Assembly: GCA_937897365.1 (NCBI GenBank)
Contig: CALCOP010000047.1
Span: 1-14,021 of the forward strand
Length of the DNA: 14,021 bases
Source of the DNA: an uncultured euryarchaeote
GTDB taxonomy: Archaea > Thermoplasmatota > Poseidoniia > Poseidoniales > Poseidoniaceae
Reading direction: 5' to 3'
How positions within the stretch are numbered: the first letter of the stretch is position 1; each line of letters starts with the position of its first letter. The notes below the pieces were generated by a model. It saw only the letters and a list, made by a program, of their open reading frames with translations, was not told where the DNA came from and ran no database searches. Shown here piece after piece: positions 6,822 to 13,524 of this stretch. The translations under genes and the position numbers were made by a program.

Positions 6822-7672
6822 TTGCTATGGCACGTGAATACGACCTCAAACCGGCCCCTTCTTCCAGGGGCTCTGCTGAGGCATCTACATCTGCCTCGGT
6901 GAATCGTAGGCAATTCTTGCGCTACGGTTTCAATACGGCAACTGGTGTATTAGCGGCATCTTTAGGCGTTCTTGGTTTTTCTGCAATCTTACTGCCTCCC
7001 GGAGGCTCCACTGAAGGAGAACTCGGTGTCAAGTTCTGGGCGAAGGGTCGTGAAGACTCGGCATGGTATGGTGCCAAGCACGAACAAGTCATGACGCGCC
7101 AAGACTTTGTCGATGAAGCGGCAAAGTCAAACACTGAAACAGCTGGTGCGGCTGGAATATGGAACGGTGTCCCTGTTGTCGTGACGTATGTGAACCACTC
7201 AAAATATGCCGCATCCCCACTTTCAAACGGTAAGGCTCGATTCCAATATACCGAAGGTGTTGATGAAACCGGTAAAACAATTGGACACTTCGAAGATTTG
7301 AGTGACATTGATCCTCGATTACTTCCTTCAGACAACTTGGTTATGATTTTTGGCCGCTGCACCCACTTGTGCTGTATTCCTGGCTGGCAATTGGTTTCGA
7401 ATTCGTTTACTGACGATTCATGGACACCCGGCGGTGGTGATGATGGTGGAACGAAACTGTTCTGCATCTGCCACTCATCCCGCTTTGACCCAACTGTGTT
7501 GGAGATGAACACAAATCGAAACCGTTCAAATGGGGCTACATTCAACTATGCTGGTATCCGTAAAGCCGGAGGTCCAGCACCAGTAGGACTGCCAATTATT
7601 CCTATTGTATTGAATGGAGATGTTATCGAGGGCATCACGGACTATCTCGACTGGTACACGTATTGCGACTGA
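6815..7672 (+). CDS. Rieske iron-sulfur protein
   Basis: A 285-residue Rieske [2Fe-2S] subunit, which takes the first electron from quinol at the outer (Qo) site of cytochrome bc complexes. A twin-arginine motif NRRQFLRYG (Arg31, Arg32) and a hydrophobic anchor at about 40-60 indicate Tat export with a retained N-terminal TM. The cluster boxes are CTHLCC (ligands Cys182, His184) and CICHSS (Cys217, His220), with Cys187 and Cys219 placed for the usual disulfide. The canonical box 1 is CTHLGC, so Cys186 is an extra cysteine. The spacing between the boxes is filled by a Gly/Asp-rich loop (PGGGDDGG). It overlaps the upstream gene and precedes cytochrome b, which fits a petC/qcrA role. Start is GTG 6815 or 6818 (see the Shine-Dalgarno entry). 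Confidence 0.95.
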   Translation: MVIAMAREYDLKPAPSSRGSAEASTSASVNRRQFLRYGFNTATGVLAASLGVLGFSAILLPPGGSTEGELGVKFWAKGREDSAWYGAKHEQVMTRQDFVDEAAKSNTETAGAAGIWNGVPVVVTYVNHSKYAASPLSNGKARFQYTEGVDETGKTIGHFEDLSDIDPRLLPSDNLVMIFGRCTHLCCIPGWQLVSNSFTDDSWTPGGGDDGGTKLFCICHSSRFDPTVLEMNTNRNRSNGATFNYAGIRKAGGPAPVGLPIIPIVLNGDVIEGITDYLDWYTYCD

Positions 7673-7677
7673 GGTGA
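7671..7677 (+). promoter_or_regulatory. Shine-Dalgarno overlapping the Rieske stop, for cytochrome b
   Basis: GAGGTGA at 7671-7677 uses the last two bases of the Rieske TGA stop (7670-7672). It sits 2 bases before ATG 7680 and 5 before ATG 7683. It fixes the cytochrome b start here rather than at the ATG 7614, which lies inside the Rieske gene. Confidence 0.65.
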
Positions 7678-7679
7678 TT

Positions 7680-8549
7680 ATGATGACAACAATGTTTTGG
7701 ATTCTTTGGTTCTTCATCGCTTTTGTCGTGGTGTTGGTTGCTCTCACCCTCCGTCAAGAAAGCAGTGACACCCCGCGGCGAGAAATCCTTCGTGCGGTTG
7801 AATCGACTGGAAAGATGGGCTTCGCTGAACGATTATTCCTGTGGGTCTTCTCTTGGCTTGACACCCGTTTCCGTCTGCAAGATTACTGGAACATGTCTAA
7901 GGGTGCATATTACAACATGCACCGACAAATGCCTCTCTCACACGCTGAGAAGTATAAGTTGCGAATCATCTGGTATTGGTATCCATTGTATTGTCTTGGT
8001 GGAATTTCATTCCTTTCATTCATCATTTTGGTCATTACTGGGACTGTCCTTGGAATATACTACGTTCCTGGAGGGGAAGGAGACCCTTCACCTGCTTACG
8101 CCAGCATGCAATTCATCATGACTGAACTTCCGTTCGGTTACATTATCCGTGCTGTCCATCACTGGTGTACGCACTTCATGGTAGCAAGTGTTTTCTTACA
8201 CATGTGTCGCGTTTATTTCACTGGAGCATACCGCAACCCTCGTGAGTTGAACTGGTTGATTGGAGTCGCATTGATGGCACTCACAATCGTATTCGGATAT
8301 TCTGGATATCTGTTGCCCTGGGATTCTCTCGCTTATGGTGCTGCAGTTATCGGAATCAACCTTGCCAACTCAAGCCCGTTGGTTGGGAAATATATCGCTA
8401 CCCTTCTCTTCAGCGGCTCATCTCTTACCGCTCGAACGGTCACTCGAATGTATTTCATTCACGTGTTTATCCTTCCAGTAATTGTGACAACACTGATCAT
8501 TATCCACTTATTTATTGTCTGGGTGCAAGGCATTGCTGAACCGCATTGA
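7680..8549 (+). CDS. Cytochrome b, N-terminal (b6-type) half
   Basis: A 289-residue cytochrome b6-like subunit carrying the two b haems of a quinol-oxidising bc-type complex. Haem ligands are in place: His160 and His174 (spacing 14, in a VHHW...LHMCRVYFTG context), and His261 and His276 (spacing 15, in TRMYFIHVFILP...IIIHLF), the spacing of the b6-type rather than the mitochondrial pattern. A LLPWDSLAYGAA segment matches the LPWD/PWDQ region near the Qo site. One extra TM precedes the four-helix core (about residues 4-20), and an amphipathic stretch follows it. The frame extends upstream to ATG 7614, but the Shine-Dalgarno and the Rieske overlap argue for 7680 or 7683. The C-terminal half of cytochrome b is encoded by the next gene, so the protein is split as in b6/subunit IV systems. 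Confidence 0.94.
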   Translation: MMTTMFWILWFFIAFVVVLVALTLRQESSDTPRREILRAVESTGKMGFAERLFLWVFSWLDTRFRLQDYWNMSKGAYYNMHRQMPLSHAEKYKLRIIWYWYPLYCLGGISFLSFIILVITGTVLGIYYVPGGEGDPSPAYASMQFIMTELPFGYIIRAVHHWCTHFMVASVFLHMCRVYFTGAYRNPRELNWLIGVALMALTIVFGYSGYLLPWDSLAYGAAVIGINLANSSPLVGKYIATLLFSGSSLTARTVTRMYFIHVFILPVIVTTLIIIHLFIVWVQGIAEPH

Positions 8550-8553
8550 TATT

Positions 8554-8559
8554 GGAGGG
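8554..8559 (+). promoter_or_regulatory. Shine-Dalgarno for the cytochrome b/HdrD fusion
   Basis: GGAGGG at 8554-8559 ends 6 bases before ATG 8566. It sets the start of the fusion gene there rather than at ATG 8515, which lies inside the cytochrome b gene. Confidence 0.75.
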
Positions 8560-8565
8560 TATAAC

Positions 8566-11394
8566 ATGGGACTAATCGAAAATTTCGGGCGTGTTGCTAC
8601 TTCTTACATGGAAGAAAAAGAGCAGTTACAAGAGGTTGCAGGTAAGCGTAAGCGTACTCGCACAGGACACGGTTTCTGGCCTCATGAAGTACTCCGAGAT
8701 GCGATTTTACTCGCCTTCATGGTATCTGTCTTGCTGTTTTACGCATGGCTCATACCTCCTCCACTTCACAGTGCTGCCGACCCTTATGCTCAAGCAGGAT
8801 TCGTTTTCCCTGATTGGTATGTATTGTTCTCGTATGGATACTTGCGATGGGGTGAGTATCTCCCTCAATTCACTGTCCCAACTGGTTTCATTGGTGAAAT
8901 CGTTGGTCAACCTGTCTTCCCATGGAACGCAGCATGGTGGGGTGCTGCACTCACTGGAATCCCAGTAAGTATCCTCGCACTTCCTCCATTCCTTGGGGGA
9001 CGCGAAAAGCGACCTGTTGAAGATCCTTGGTTTGCAACTGCTGGTGCTGTTTATTTGGCTCACATTTGGTTTATCTCGGTATTTTCAATCAACATTTTCC
9101 TTGAACTGTACGCGAAAAATCGTTCAGATTTCTGTAAACTGGACAGCCATGGCGACCTGTTATGTGGAACGCGAGAACCTTGGGTGGCTGATGCCTTCAA
9201 CTCAATTCCATGGGTGATGACGGGGGTTTTCCTTTGGATATGTATCTATTTCTTAGCTCGCGGATTGATGGTTAAAGCATGGGGTGCTGGATTCAAGCCA
9301 AGCCATGCAAAGCAAATCCTTGTTGGAACTCTCTTGATTTCAACGGCTGCAACTGTTGCAACATGGGACACGTATGATGATGGATTCTGGGACCAAGGTG
9401 GATTGCTCACCATCAAAGGTTTGACACATGATCTCTATCCCGAATTAGAAGCTATGCGCAATCAGCCAAGTGATGTTCATGTTCATGCTACCAATGAATT
9501 CACTGATGAGAGGGGGTGGAGTGAATCCGAAACGGTTCCTACAACGGCGTGGCTTGATTGGGTCATTTTCCAACCCGCGCGCTACATCATTACTGATTTC
9601 AATGATGCAAATGGACATCAAGACGCTGAAAATGGAATCAATGCTGCAGCAGGTAGTACGACCTTTAACGGTGGAGAAGGATGGCAAACATCCGGCTCAT
9701 TCGCTATTACAGAAGACATTTCACTCTTCCCTGATGGCCACCATGAAACCATCGAGACACTCACGACTGACCTCAGTTGTGAATACCGTTCCTCTGAGCG
9801 TAAGATCAACGACATCGCCACTGCAAGTATGATTTCATCTACACTGACGGTTACCAACAGCGAAGGAGATGTCGTTTCATCGTTCGATAATTGTGCTGGC
9901 GCAACCATTGAACTCCCTGTGGGGTCTTATGATTACACTTACACGGTTACCGTTAGCGGTGCACTCGCTCTCAACAACAGTATTCAAACCGAAACCGCCT
10001 TTGGAATCGCTTCTTTCCAGCCGCTCTTGGTTTGGAATGCCGATGCGCCAAAGAGCCTTGCTGGAACTACGGTGAACCTTTCCAGCGCGGAAGACATGGC
10101 CTTGGGCGGAACACAATTCGCCTCAATCGAGAACCCAACCTATCACAACAATCCAAAGGCATTGGATGCAAAACTCACCTATGCAATGTTCATTCCTTGT
10201 TTGACATTTGGAGCAATGGTCTTCATTCTCTTGCGTTCAATGGGTCGAGGATATGAGTTTGAAATGAACAAGTGTTACGGATGTGACCTCTGTGATGATG
10301 CGTGTCCTGTTCGATTGTTCAACGGTGGAGATAAACTCAACATCATTTACAACTCTTGGAACAATGAAGACGATGGCGTTCCGCTTTACTCCTGTCTCAC
10401 CTGTACTGCGTGCACAAATGCTTGTCCACAACTGGTTGACTACGACTCATATGTAGACATTCGACGTTCGTTAATCGTCGGTGGACCACAGGCTGAAATT
10501 GCCCACACCGTCTTGCAAGCCGTCCTTGCTGCAGAAGCAGAAGAAGCTGCAAACAGTGACTTCATCTCGATAGAAGATTACCCACTCACTTCGAACATTG
10601 GATATTATCCTGGATGTGTTGATTATCTCGATCAAGAAATGGTCTTCTCGCATGTCAATGAAGGAGAAATGAACCTCGGTGAAGCGACAACTTCTGCCTT
10701 CACACTCTTTGATGAAATGGAAATGGATGTCTCTTATCTTGGACGTGATTTCTTGAAGTGCTGTGGCCACGACCAAAAGTGGCAAGGTCTGGATGAGGTA
10801 TTTGACAAACTCAAGGCTTACAACCAAAAGAAAATCGAACAATCCGGCATCGATACGCTCGTTTCCTCATGCGCTGAATGTTTCCGTACCTTCGCACGAG
10901 ATTATGAACTTGAAGGTGTCAAGGTCATGCACACAACCGAGTTCCTCATCGAAAATGGATTTGACATGAACCTTCGAGCCGAAGAAGAAACAACGGTGAC
11001 ATATCACGACCCTTGTCGACTTGGACGTCAAATGGGTATCTATGAAGAACCAAGACAACTGATTGCAGGTGTTGAAGGTGTAGAGATTGTTGAGATGGAA
11101 CACCATGGTGAGGACGCTATGTGTTGTGGTGTCTCAAGTATGATGTCCTGCAATGAAAATGCCCGTTCACTCCGTGTCACTCGCATGGAAGAAATCCGTT
11201 CAACCGGAGCTGACACAATGCTGACTTCGTGTCCGAAGTGTGTATCTCACTTTGAGTGTCTCAAGTTTGAAGGCGATGAACGCTACGAGGATATCGAAAT
11301 CCTTGACGTCGTCTCTTTCCTTGCTCGCCAAGTTGAAGCAAAGAAGGCTAAGCCGTCCGTTGAGTCAACCCCACTACAAGAAGTAAAGGCTTGA
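8566..11394 (+). CDS. Fusion: cytochrome b C-terminal (subunit IV-like) domain + ectodomain + HdrD/GlpC-type Fe-S module
   Basis: A 942-residue multidomain redox protein. A basic N-terminus (KRKRTR) leads to TM1 at about 43-63, then the Qo-site motif PDWY at 82-85 in the outside loop, as in subunit IV. TM2 is near 121-141, TM3 157-181, TM4 214-234 and TM5 250-267. Outside loops hold paired cysteines (190/200). Residues 268-536 form an extracytoplasmic, Thr/Ser-rich, probably beta-sandwich domain with Cys405 and Cys443. TM6 (537-557) returns to the cytoplasm. There, two [4Fe-4S] motifs follow (Cys570/573/576/580 and 610/613/616/620), then two CCG domains: Cys684, 732-733, 769, 772 and Cys817, 853-854, 889, 892. 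This is the domain order of HdrD, GlpC and DsrK, which bind unusual Fe-S clusters acting on thiols/disulfides or flavoprotein partners. Loop charges agree with this topology. The partner and substrate are unknown. Confidence 0.92.
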   Translation: MGLIENFGRVATSYMEEKEQLQEVAGKRKRTRTGHGFWPHEVLRDAILLAFMVSVLLFYAWLIPPPLHSAADPYAQAGFVFPDWYVLFSYGYLRWGEYLPQFTVPTGFIGEIVGQPVFPWNAAWWGAALTGIPVSILALPPFLGGREKRPVEDPWFATAGAVYLAHIWFISVFSINIFLELYAKNRSDFCKLDSHGDLLCGTREPWVADAFNSIPWVMTGVFLWICIYFLARGLMVKAWGAGFKPSHAKQILVGTLLISTAATVATWDTYDDGFWDQGGLLTIKGLTHDLYPELEAMRNQPSDVHVHATNEFTDERGWSESETVPTTAWLDWVIFQPARYIITDFNDANGHQDAENGINAAAGSTTFNGGEGWQTSGSFAITEDISLFPDGHHETIETLTTDLSCEYRSSERKINDIATASMISSTLTVTNSEGDVVSSFDNCAGATIELPVGSYDYTYTVTVSGALALNNSIQTETAFGIASFQPLLVWNADAPKSLAGTTVNLSSAEDMALGGTQFASIENPTYHNNPKALDAKLTYAMFIPCLTFGAMVFILLRSMGRGYEFEMNKCYGCDLCDDACPVRLFNGGDKLNIIYNSWNNEDDGVPLYSCLTCTACTNACPQLVDYDSYVDIRRSLIVGGPQAEIAHTVLQAVLAAEAEEAANSDFISIEDYPLTSNIGYYPGCVDYLDQEMVFSHVNEGEMNLGEATTSAFTLFDEMEMDVSYLGRDFLKCCGHDQKWQGLDEVFDKLKAYNQKKIEQSGIDTLVSSCAECFRTFARDYELEGVKVMHTTEFLIENGFDMNLRAEEETTVTYHDPCRLGRQMGIYEEPRQLIAGVEGVEIVEMEHHGEDAMCCGVSSMMSCNENARSLRVTRMEEIRSTGADTMLTSCPKCVSHFECLKFEGDERYEDIEILDVVSFLARQVEAKKAKPSVESTPLQEVKA

Positions 11395-11437
11395 AATACG
11401 GAAAAAGACTTATTTGTTCATCTACCTAACACAGGTT

Positions 11438-12181
11438 ATGGACTATGACAGTATGACGGTTTTGCAACTCAAAACCTTGTGTAAAGAGAGAGGTCTTCGA
11501 GTATCTGGCAATAAATCAGAAGTCATCATCCGACTGATGGAGAACGACGAAGTTGGACTCCCACCTGCACAATCCCAGATTCAATCTCCAGCCTTCCCTC
11601 AACATGTCCCTGGCGCATACCCTCAACAACAAATGATCTATGTTAAGAAAGAAAGCGAACTTGCCAGCGGAATTGGAATTTGTATTATTCTCTATGCAAT
11701 ATTCCGCTTGTTCTGGGCAGTCATATTCTCTGTAGGAGGAATGGGGGGGTTAGGGTGGGTTCTCTCCCCTCTTGCTTTCATACTTGGTCTCGGATTTTTA
11801 TTCGGGGGAGCAATAACCTACTCTGGATATCGAAATGGAATTAATTTCACGCTTGGAGTTCTCGCAATTTCTGGATTATTGAGTATCATTTTTCACGGCG
11901 ACCAAGTTAATCCTGTTTCGGTTGCGTGGGGTGATGGCATGGTTCTCACCTCTATTATGTGTTCAATCTCATGTATGGTCATTGTAGCACTTCCGCTGAT
12001 GATATCTCCAACACTGAAAAGTGGATGGCCTGAACCGATTGAAAGAATCCTTGGTTCAAACAGTGATTCCAGCGGAAAGAGAACTGTAAGTTGCAGTTCA
12101 TGTGAAGCTGAATTACAAGTTCCAATTGACTATGAAGGACAAATTGAATGTCCAACGTGCAAAGCAGTCATGCGTGTGTAA
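11438..12181 (+). CDS. SAP-domain, four-TM, zinc-ribbon protein
   Basis: A 247-residue protein with an unusual architecture. Residues 6-34 form a SAP-like helix-extended-helix (MTVLQLKTLCKERGL then SGNKSEVIIRLM), a motif known for DNA binding. A Pro/Gln-rich linker (42-66) follows, then four hydrophobic segments near 75-98, 106-128, 134-152 and 167-189. A C-terminal zinc ribbon has Cys219, Cys222, Cys238 and Cys241 (CSSC...CPTC). Both soluble ends are probably cytoplasmic given an even TM count. ATG 11438 is preferred over an upstream TTG at 11414 because it starts at the SAP domain and has an AT-rich CTTATTT (11409-11415) at a TATA-like distance for a leaderless transcript. Function is unknown; membrane tethering of nucleic acid is one possibility. 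Confidence 0.8.
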   Translation: MDYDSMTVLQLKTLCKERGLRVSGNKSEVIIRLMENDEVGLPPAQSQIQSPAFPQHVPGAYPQQQMIYVKKESELASGIGICIILYAIFRLFWAVIFSVGGMGGLGWVLSPLAFILGLGFLFGGAITYSGYRNGINFTLGVLAISGLLSIIFHGDQVNPVSVAWGDGMVLTSIMCSISCMVIVALPLMISPTLKSGWPEPIERILGSNSDSSGKRTVSCSSCEAELQVPIDYEGQIECPTCKAVMRV

Positions 12182-12472
12182 TCAGTCATCTTGTGCAGGT
12201 GCTTGCCCTTCTTCCATACCTACAATCTCGTAGTTTGACGGGAATAAAGCGATGAGTACACCCAGGATGAGTGATGCAAGACCCCAGCCGAACATTTGAC
12301 GTACAAACAGCATCTCAAGGGCGATGACAACTAAAATCATTCCACCGATGTTTGAGGTCCAAACAAGCGTCTTGAATGTTGAGAGAGAGACTCCAGGTGT
12401 TCCTTCTTTCCGATACGGTCCAAACTCGCCACCAAATCGTTGAGCAGTGTCTTGTTTATCTTTTTTGGACAT
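12182..12472 (-). CDS. Small two-TM membrane protein downstream of ferredoxin
   Basis: A 96-residue unrecognised protein. A charged, Gly-rich cytoplasmic-looking N-terminus of about 35 residues precedes two TM helices (about 37-57 and 62-78) and an acidic C-terminal tail ending in QDD. It is the last gene of a three-gene minus-strand cluster, nine bases after the ferredoxin stop, with a strong ribosome site between. Its TGA abuts the TAA of the convergent SAP/zinc-ribbon gene with no spacer. A membrane anchor or small subunit acting with the neighbouring ferredoxin is inferred from position only. Confidence 0.75.
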   Translation of the reverse strand: MSKKDKQDTAQRFGGEFGPYRKEGTPGVSLSTFKTLVWTSNIGGMILVVIALEMLFVRQMFGWGLASLILGVLIALFPSNYEIVGMEEGQAPAQDD

Positions 12473-12473
12473 A

Positions 12474-12483
12474 TCCTCACCTC
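12474..12483 (-). promoter_or_regulatory. Shine-Dalgarno of the two-TM gene, overlapping the ferredoxin stop
   Basis: On the minus strand, GAGGTGAGGA runs from 12483 to 12474, directly before the ATG at 12472. Its first two bases belong to the ferredoxin TGA stop. The same TGAGGTGA arrangement occurs at the Rieske/cytochrome b junction, which suggests tight translational coupling. Confidence 0.65.
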
Positions 12484-12814
12484 AACGATCAATCATCGAA
12501 ATTGCATCGGTTGGGCATGCGAGAACACACAAACGACATCCAGTGCAGTCTGCACGCAAAATCTTCGCCTTTTGGTTCGATTCAACTTTGATAAGAGGGC
12601 TGGCCATAGGTACCTTGTACACTTCGATTGCCATATCATCACAGACGATGGTGCACTGGTCACAACCGATGCATGAACGCTCTTCAACAAATGCGACTGC
12701 AGATTCACCGCCTTTGATAGATGCACGCTGTTCTCCGCGAAGTCGATTGAGAGAGGTACGGATGCGCACAGCCTCCTTCTCACGACGTTTGCGCAACTCC
12801 TCGGAGGTGGTCAT
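12482..12814 (-). CDS. 2x[4Fe-4S] ferredoxin-type protein
   Basis: A 110-residue soluble electron carrier. A basic, helical N-terminus of about 40 residues precedes two ferredoxin motifs: Cys48/51/54/58 (CIGCDQCTIVC) and Cys90/93/96/100 (CTGCRLCVLACP). About 31 residues separate them, more than in minimal clostridial ferredoxins, and Asp replaces the usual Pro after the fourth cysteine of motif one. Both clusters should be [4Fe-4S]. The ATG overlaps the stop of the upstream membrane-protein gene (ATGA, 12811-12814) and has GGGAG 7 bases upstream. It could exchange electrons with the HdrD-like module encoded about 1 kb away, but no sequence feature proves a partnership. Confidence 0.92.
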   Translation of the reverse strand: MTTSEELRKRREKEAVRIRTSLNRLRGEQRASIKGGESAVAFVEERSCIGCDQCTIVCDDMAIEVYKVPMASPLIKVESNQKAKILRADCTGCRLCVLACPTDAISMIDR

Positions 12815-13491
12815 GCATGTACTCCCAATCGGTCCTTCCCTTCAAACTTGACGACTGCCATGTTTACCAACAGGTCGCCTAAGCAGTAAAAGGAACCAAC
12901 AAGCAAGGGCGGATTCCATGCAGTGAGACCAGTCCAGGGAACCTCACTTGCCCATGTCCAGTTGGTAAGATAAGTCCCCCACAATTCCATCGCCAAAGCA
13001 GCCCACGCCATCGCTGAATACAAACGTGGTTGAGGGCCCCACTTTGTAAAAGCAAGAACGAGAATTAGGAGGAATACAGCTGATGTATCTCCACCGGTCC
13101 ATGCTCCATAAAGAACGAGAGGTACGAAAGGAATCAGCAACGGCATTGCCCACGATTGTTTCATTTTCTCAGCAGCCATTCGTCCAAGATCAAACAGGAA
13201 ATAATGACCTGCGGGGACGAACAGTGGCATCAAGCCACGTTGATACTCATAAATCAACCAAACTTCGCTGAAAAAAAGTTCCATAGGTGTTGCGATGGCA
13301 ACCACAGTCAACATCTCTATACGCTGTTTTCTCGAACCGTTGCGAAAAAGCCATGCAAAAAGTCCCCAACACCAGACATTCACCGGTAATTCAGCATAGT
13401 GGTCGGAAATCAAGCCGTTGCATGCAGTTGCTGAAAACCACAAACCGAGAGCAATGGTAAGAATGTAGACCCATGCTCGGTGCATGTACAT
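12811..13491 (-). CDS. Polytopic membrane protein, unknown
   Basis: A 226-residue integral membrane protein with seven or eight hydrophobic segments (roughly 6-24, 33-50, 60-80, 88-105, 114-131, 136-152, 157-175 and 196-214). It is very rich in Trp and Tyr. Two related-looking acidic-aromatic patches occur in membrane context: PMELFFSEVWLIYEY (near 68-82) and MELWGTYLTNWTW (near 168-180). A PAGHYFLFDLGR segment near 93-104 could hold a functional His. I do not recognise the family; enzymes of lipid or isoprenoid chemistry have similar looks, but that is a guess. It is first in a minus-strand cluster and is translationally coupled to the ferredoxin gene. ATG 13491 is used; ATG 13485 (Met3) is close behind. 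Confidence 0.75.
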   Translation of the reverse strand: MYMHRAWVYILTIALGLWFSATACNGLISDHYAELPVNVWCWGLFAWLFRNGSRKQRIEMLTVVAIATPMELFFSEVWLIYEYQRGLMPLFVPAGHYFLFDLGRMAAEKMKQSWAMPLLIPFVPLVLYGAWTGGDTSAVFLLILVLAFTKWGPQPRLYSAMAWAALAMELWGTYLTNWTWASEVPWTGLTAWNPPLLVGSFYCLGDLLVNMAVVKFEGKDRLGVHA

Positions 13492-13524
13492 ACGAGGAGG
13501 TTCTGTTTTTAGAGAGAACAGGTA

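Noticed and set aside
6922..7545. 207-residue open frame on the minus strand
   Set aside because: It is antisense to the Rieske gene, whose cluster motifs and operon fit prove the plus strand; the minus product shows no domain.
7614..7679. Upstream extension of cytochrome b to ATG 7614
   Set aside because: The added residues are polar and overlap the Rieske C-terminus; the GAGGTGA ribosome site points to 7680 or 7683.
8515..8565. Upstream extension of the fusion gene to ATG 8515
   Set aside because: It overlaps cytochrome b, and GGAGGG at 8554-8559 is ideally spaced for ATG 8566.
8566..11394. Possibility that the cytochrome b/HdrD fusion is an artefact of a lost stop
   Set aside because: The frame is continuous, TM6 and the basic loop after it lead naturally into the first cysteine motif, and the topology agrees from end to end; still listed as a check in the finding.
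12447..12851. 134-residue open frame on the plus strand
   Set aside because: It is antisense to the ferredoxin gene, which has two complete [4Fe-4S] motifs; the plus product is low in structure and has no ribosome site.
13500..13519. GTTCT/AGAAC inverted repeat downstream of the ligase gene
   Set aside because: Five-base arms with a ten-base loop and no U-run on the minus strand; too weak to call a terminator.
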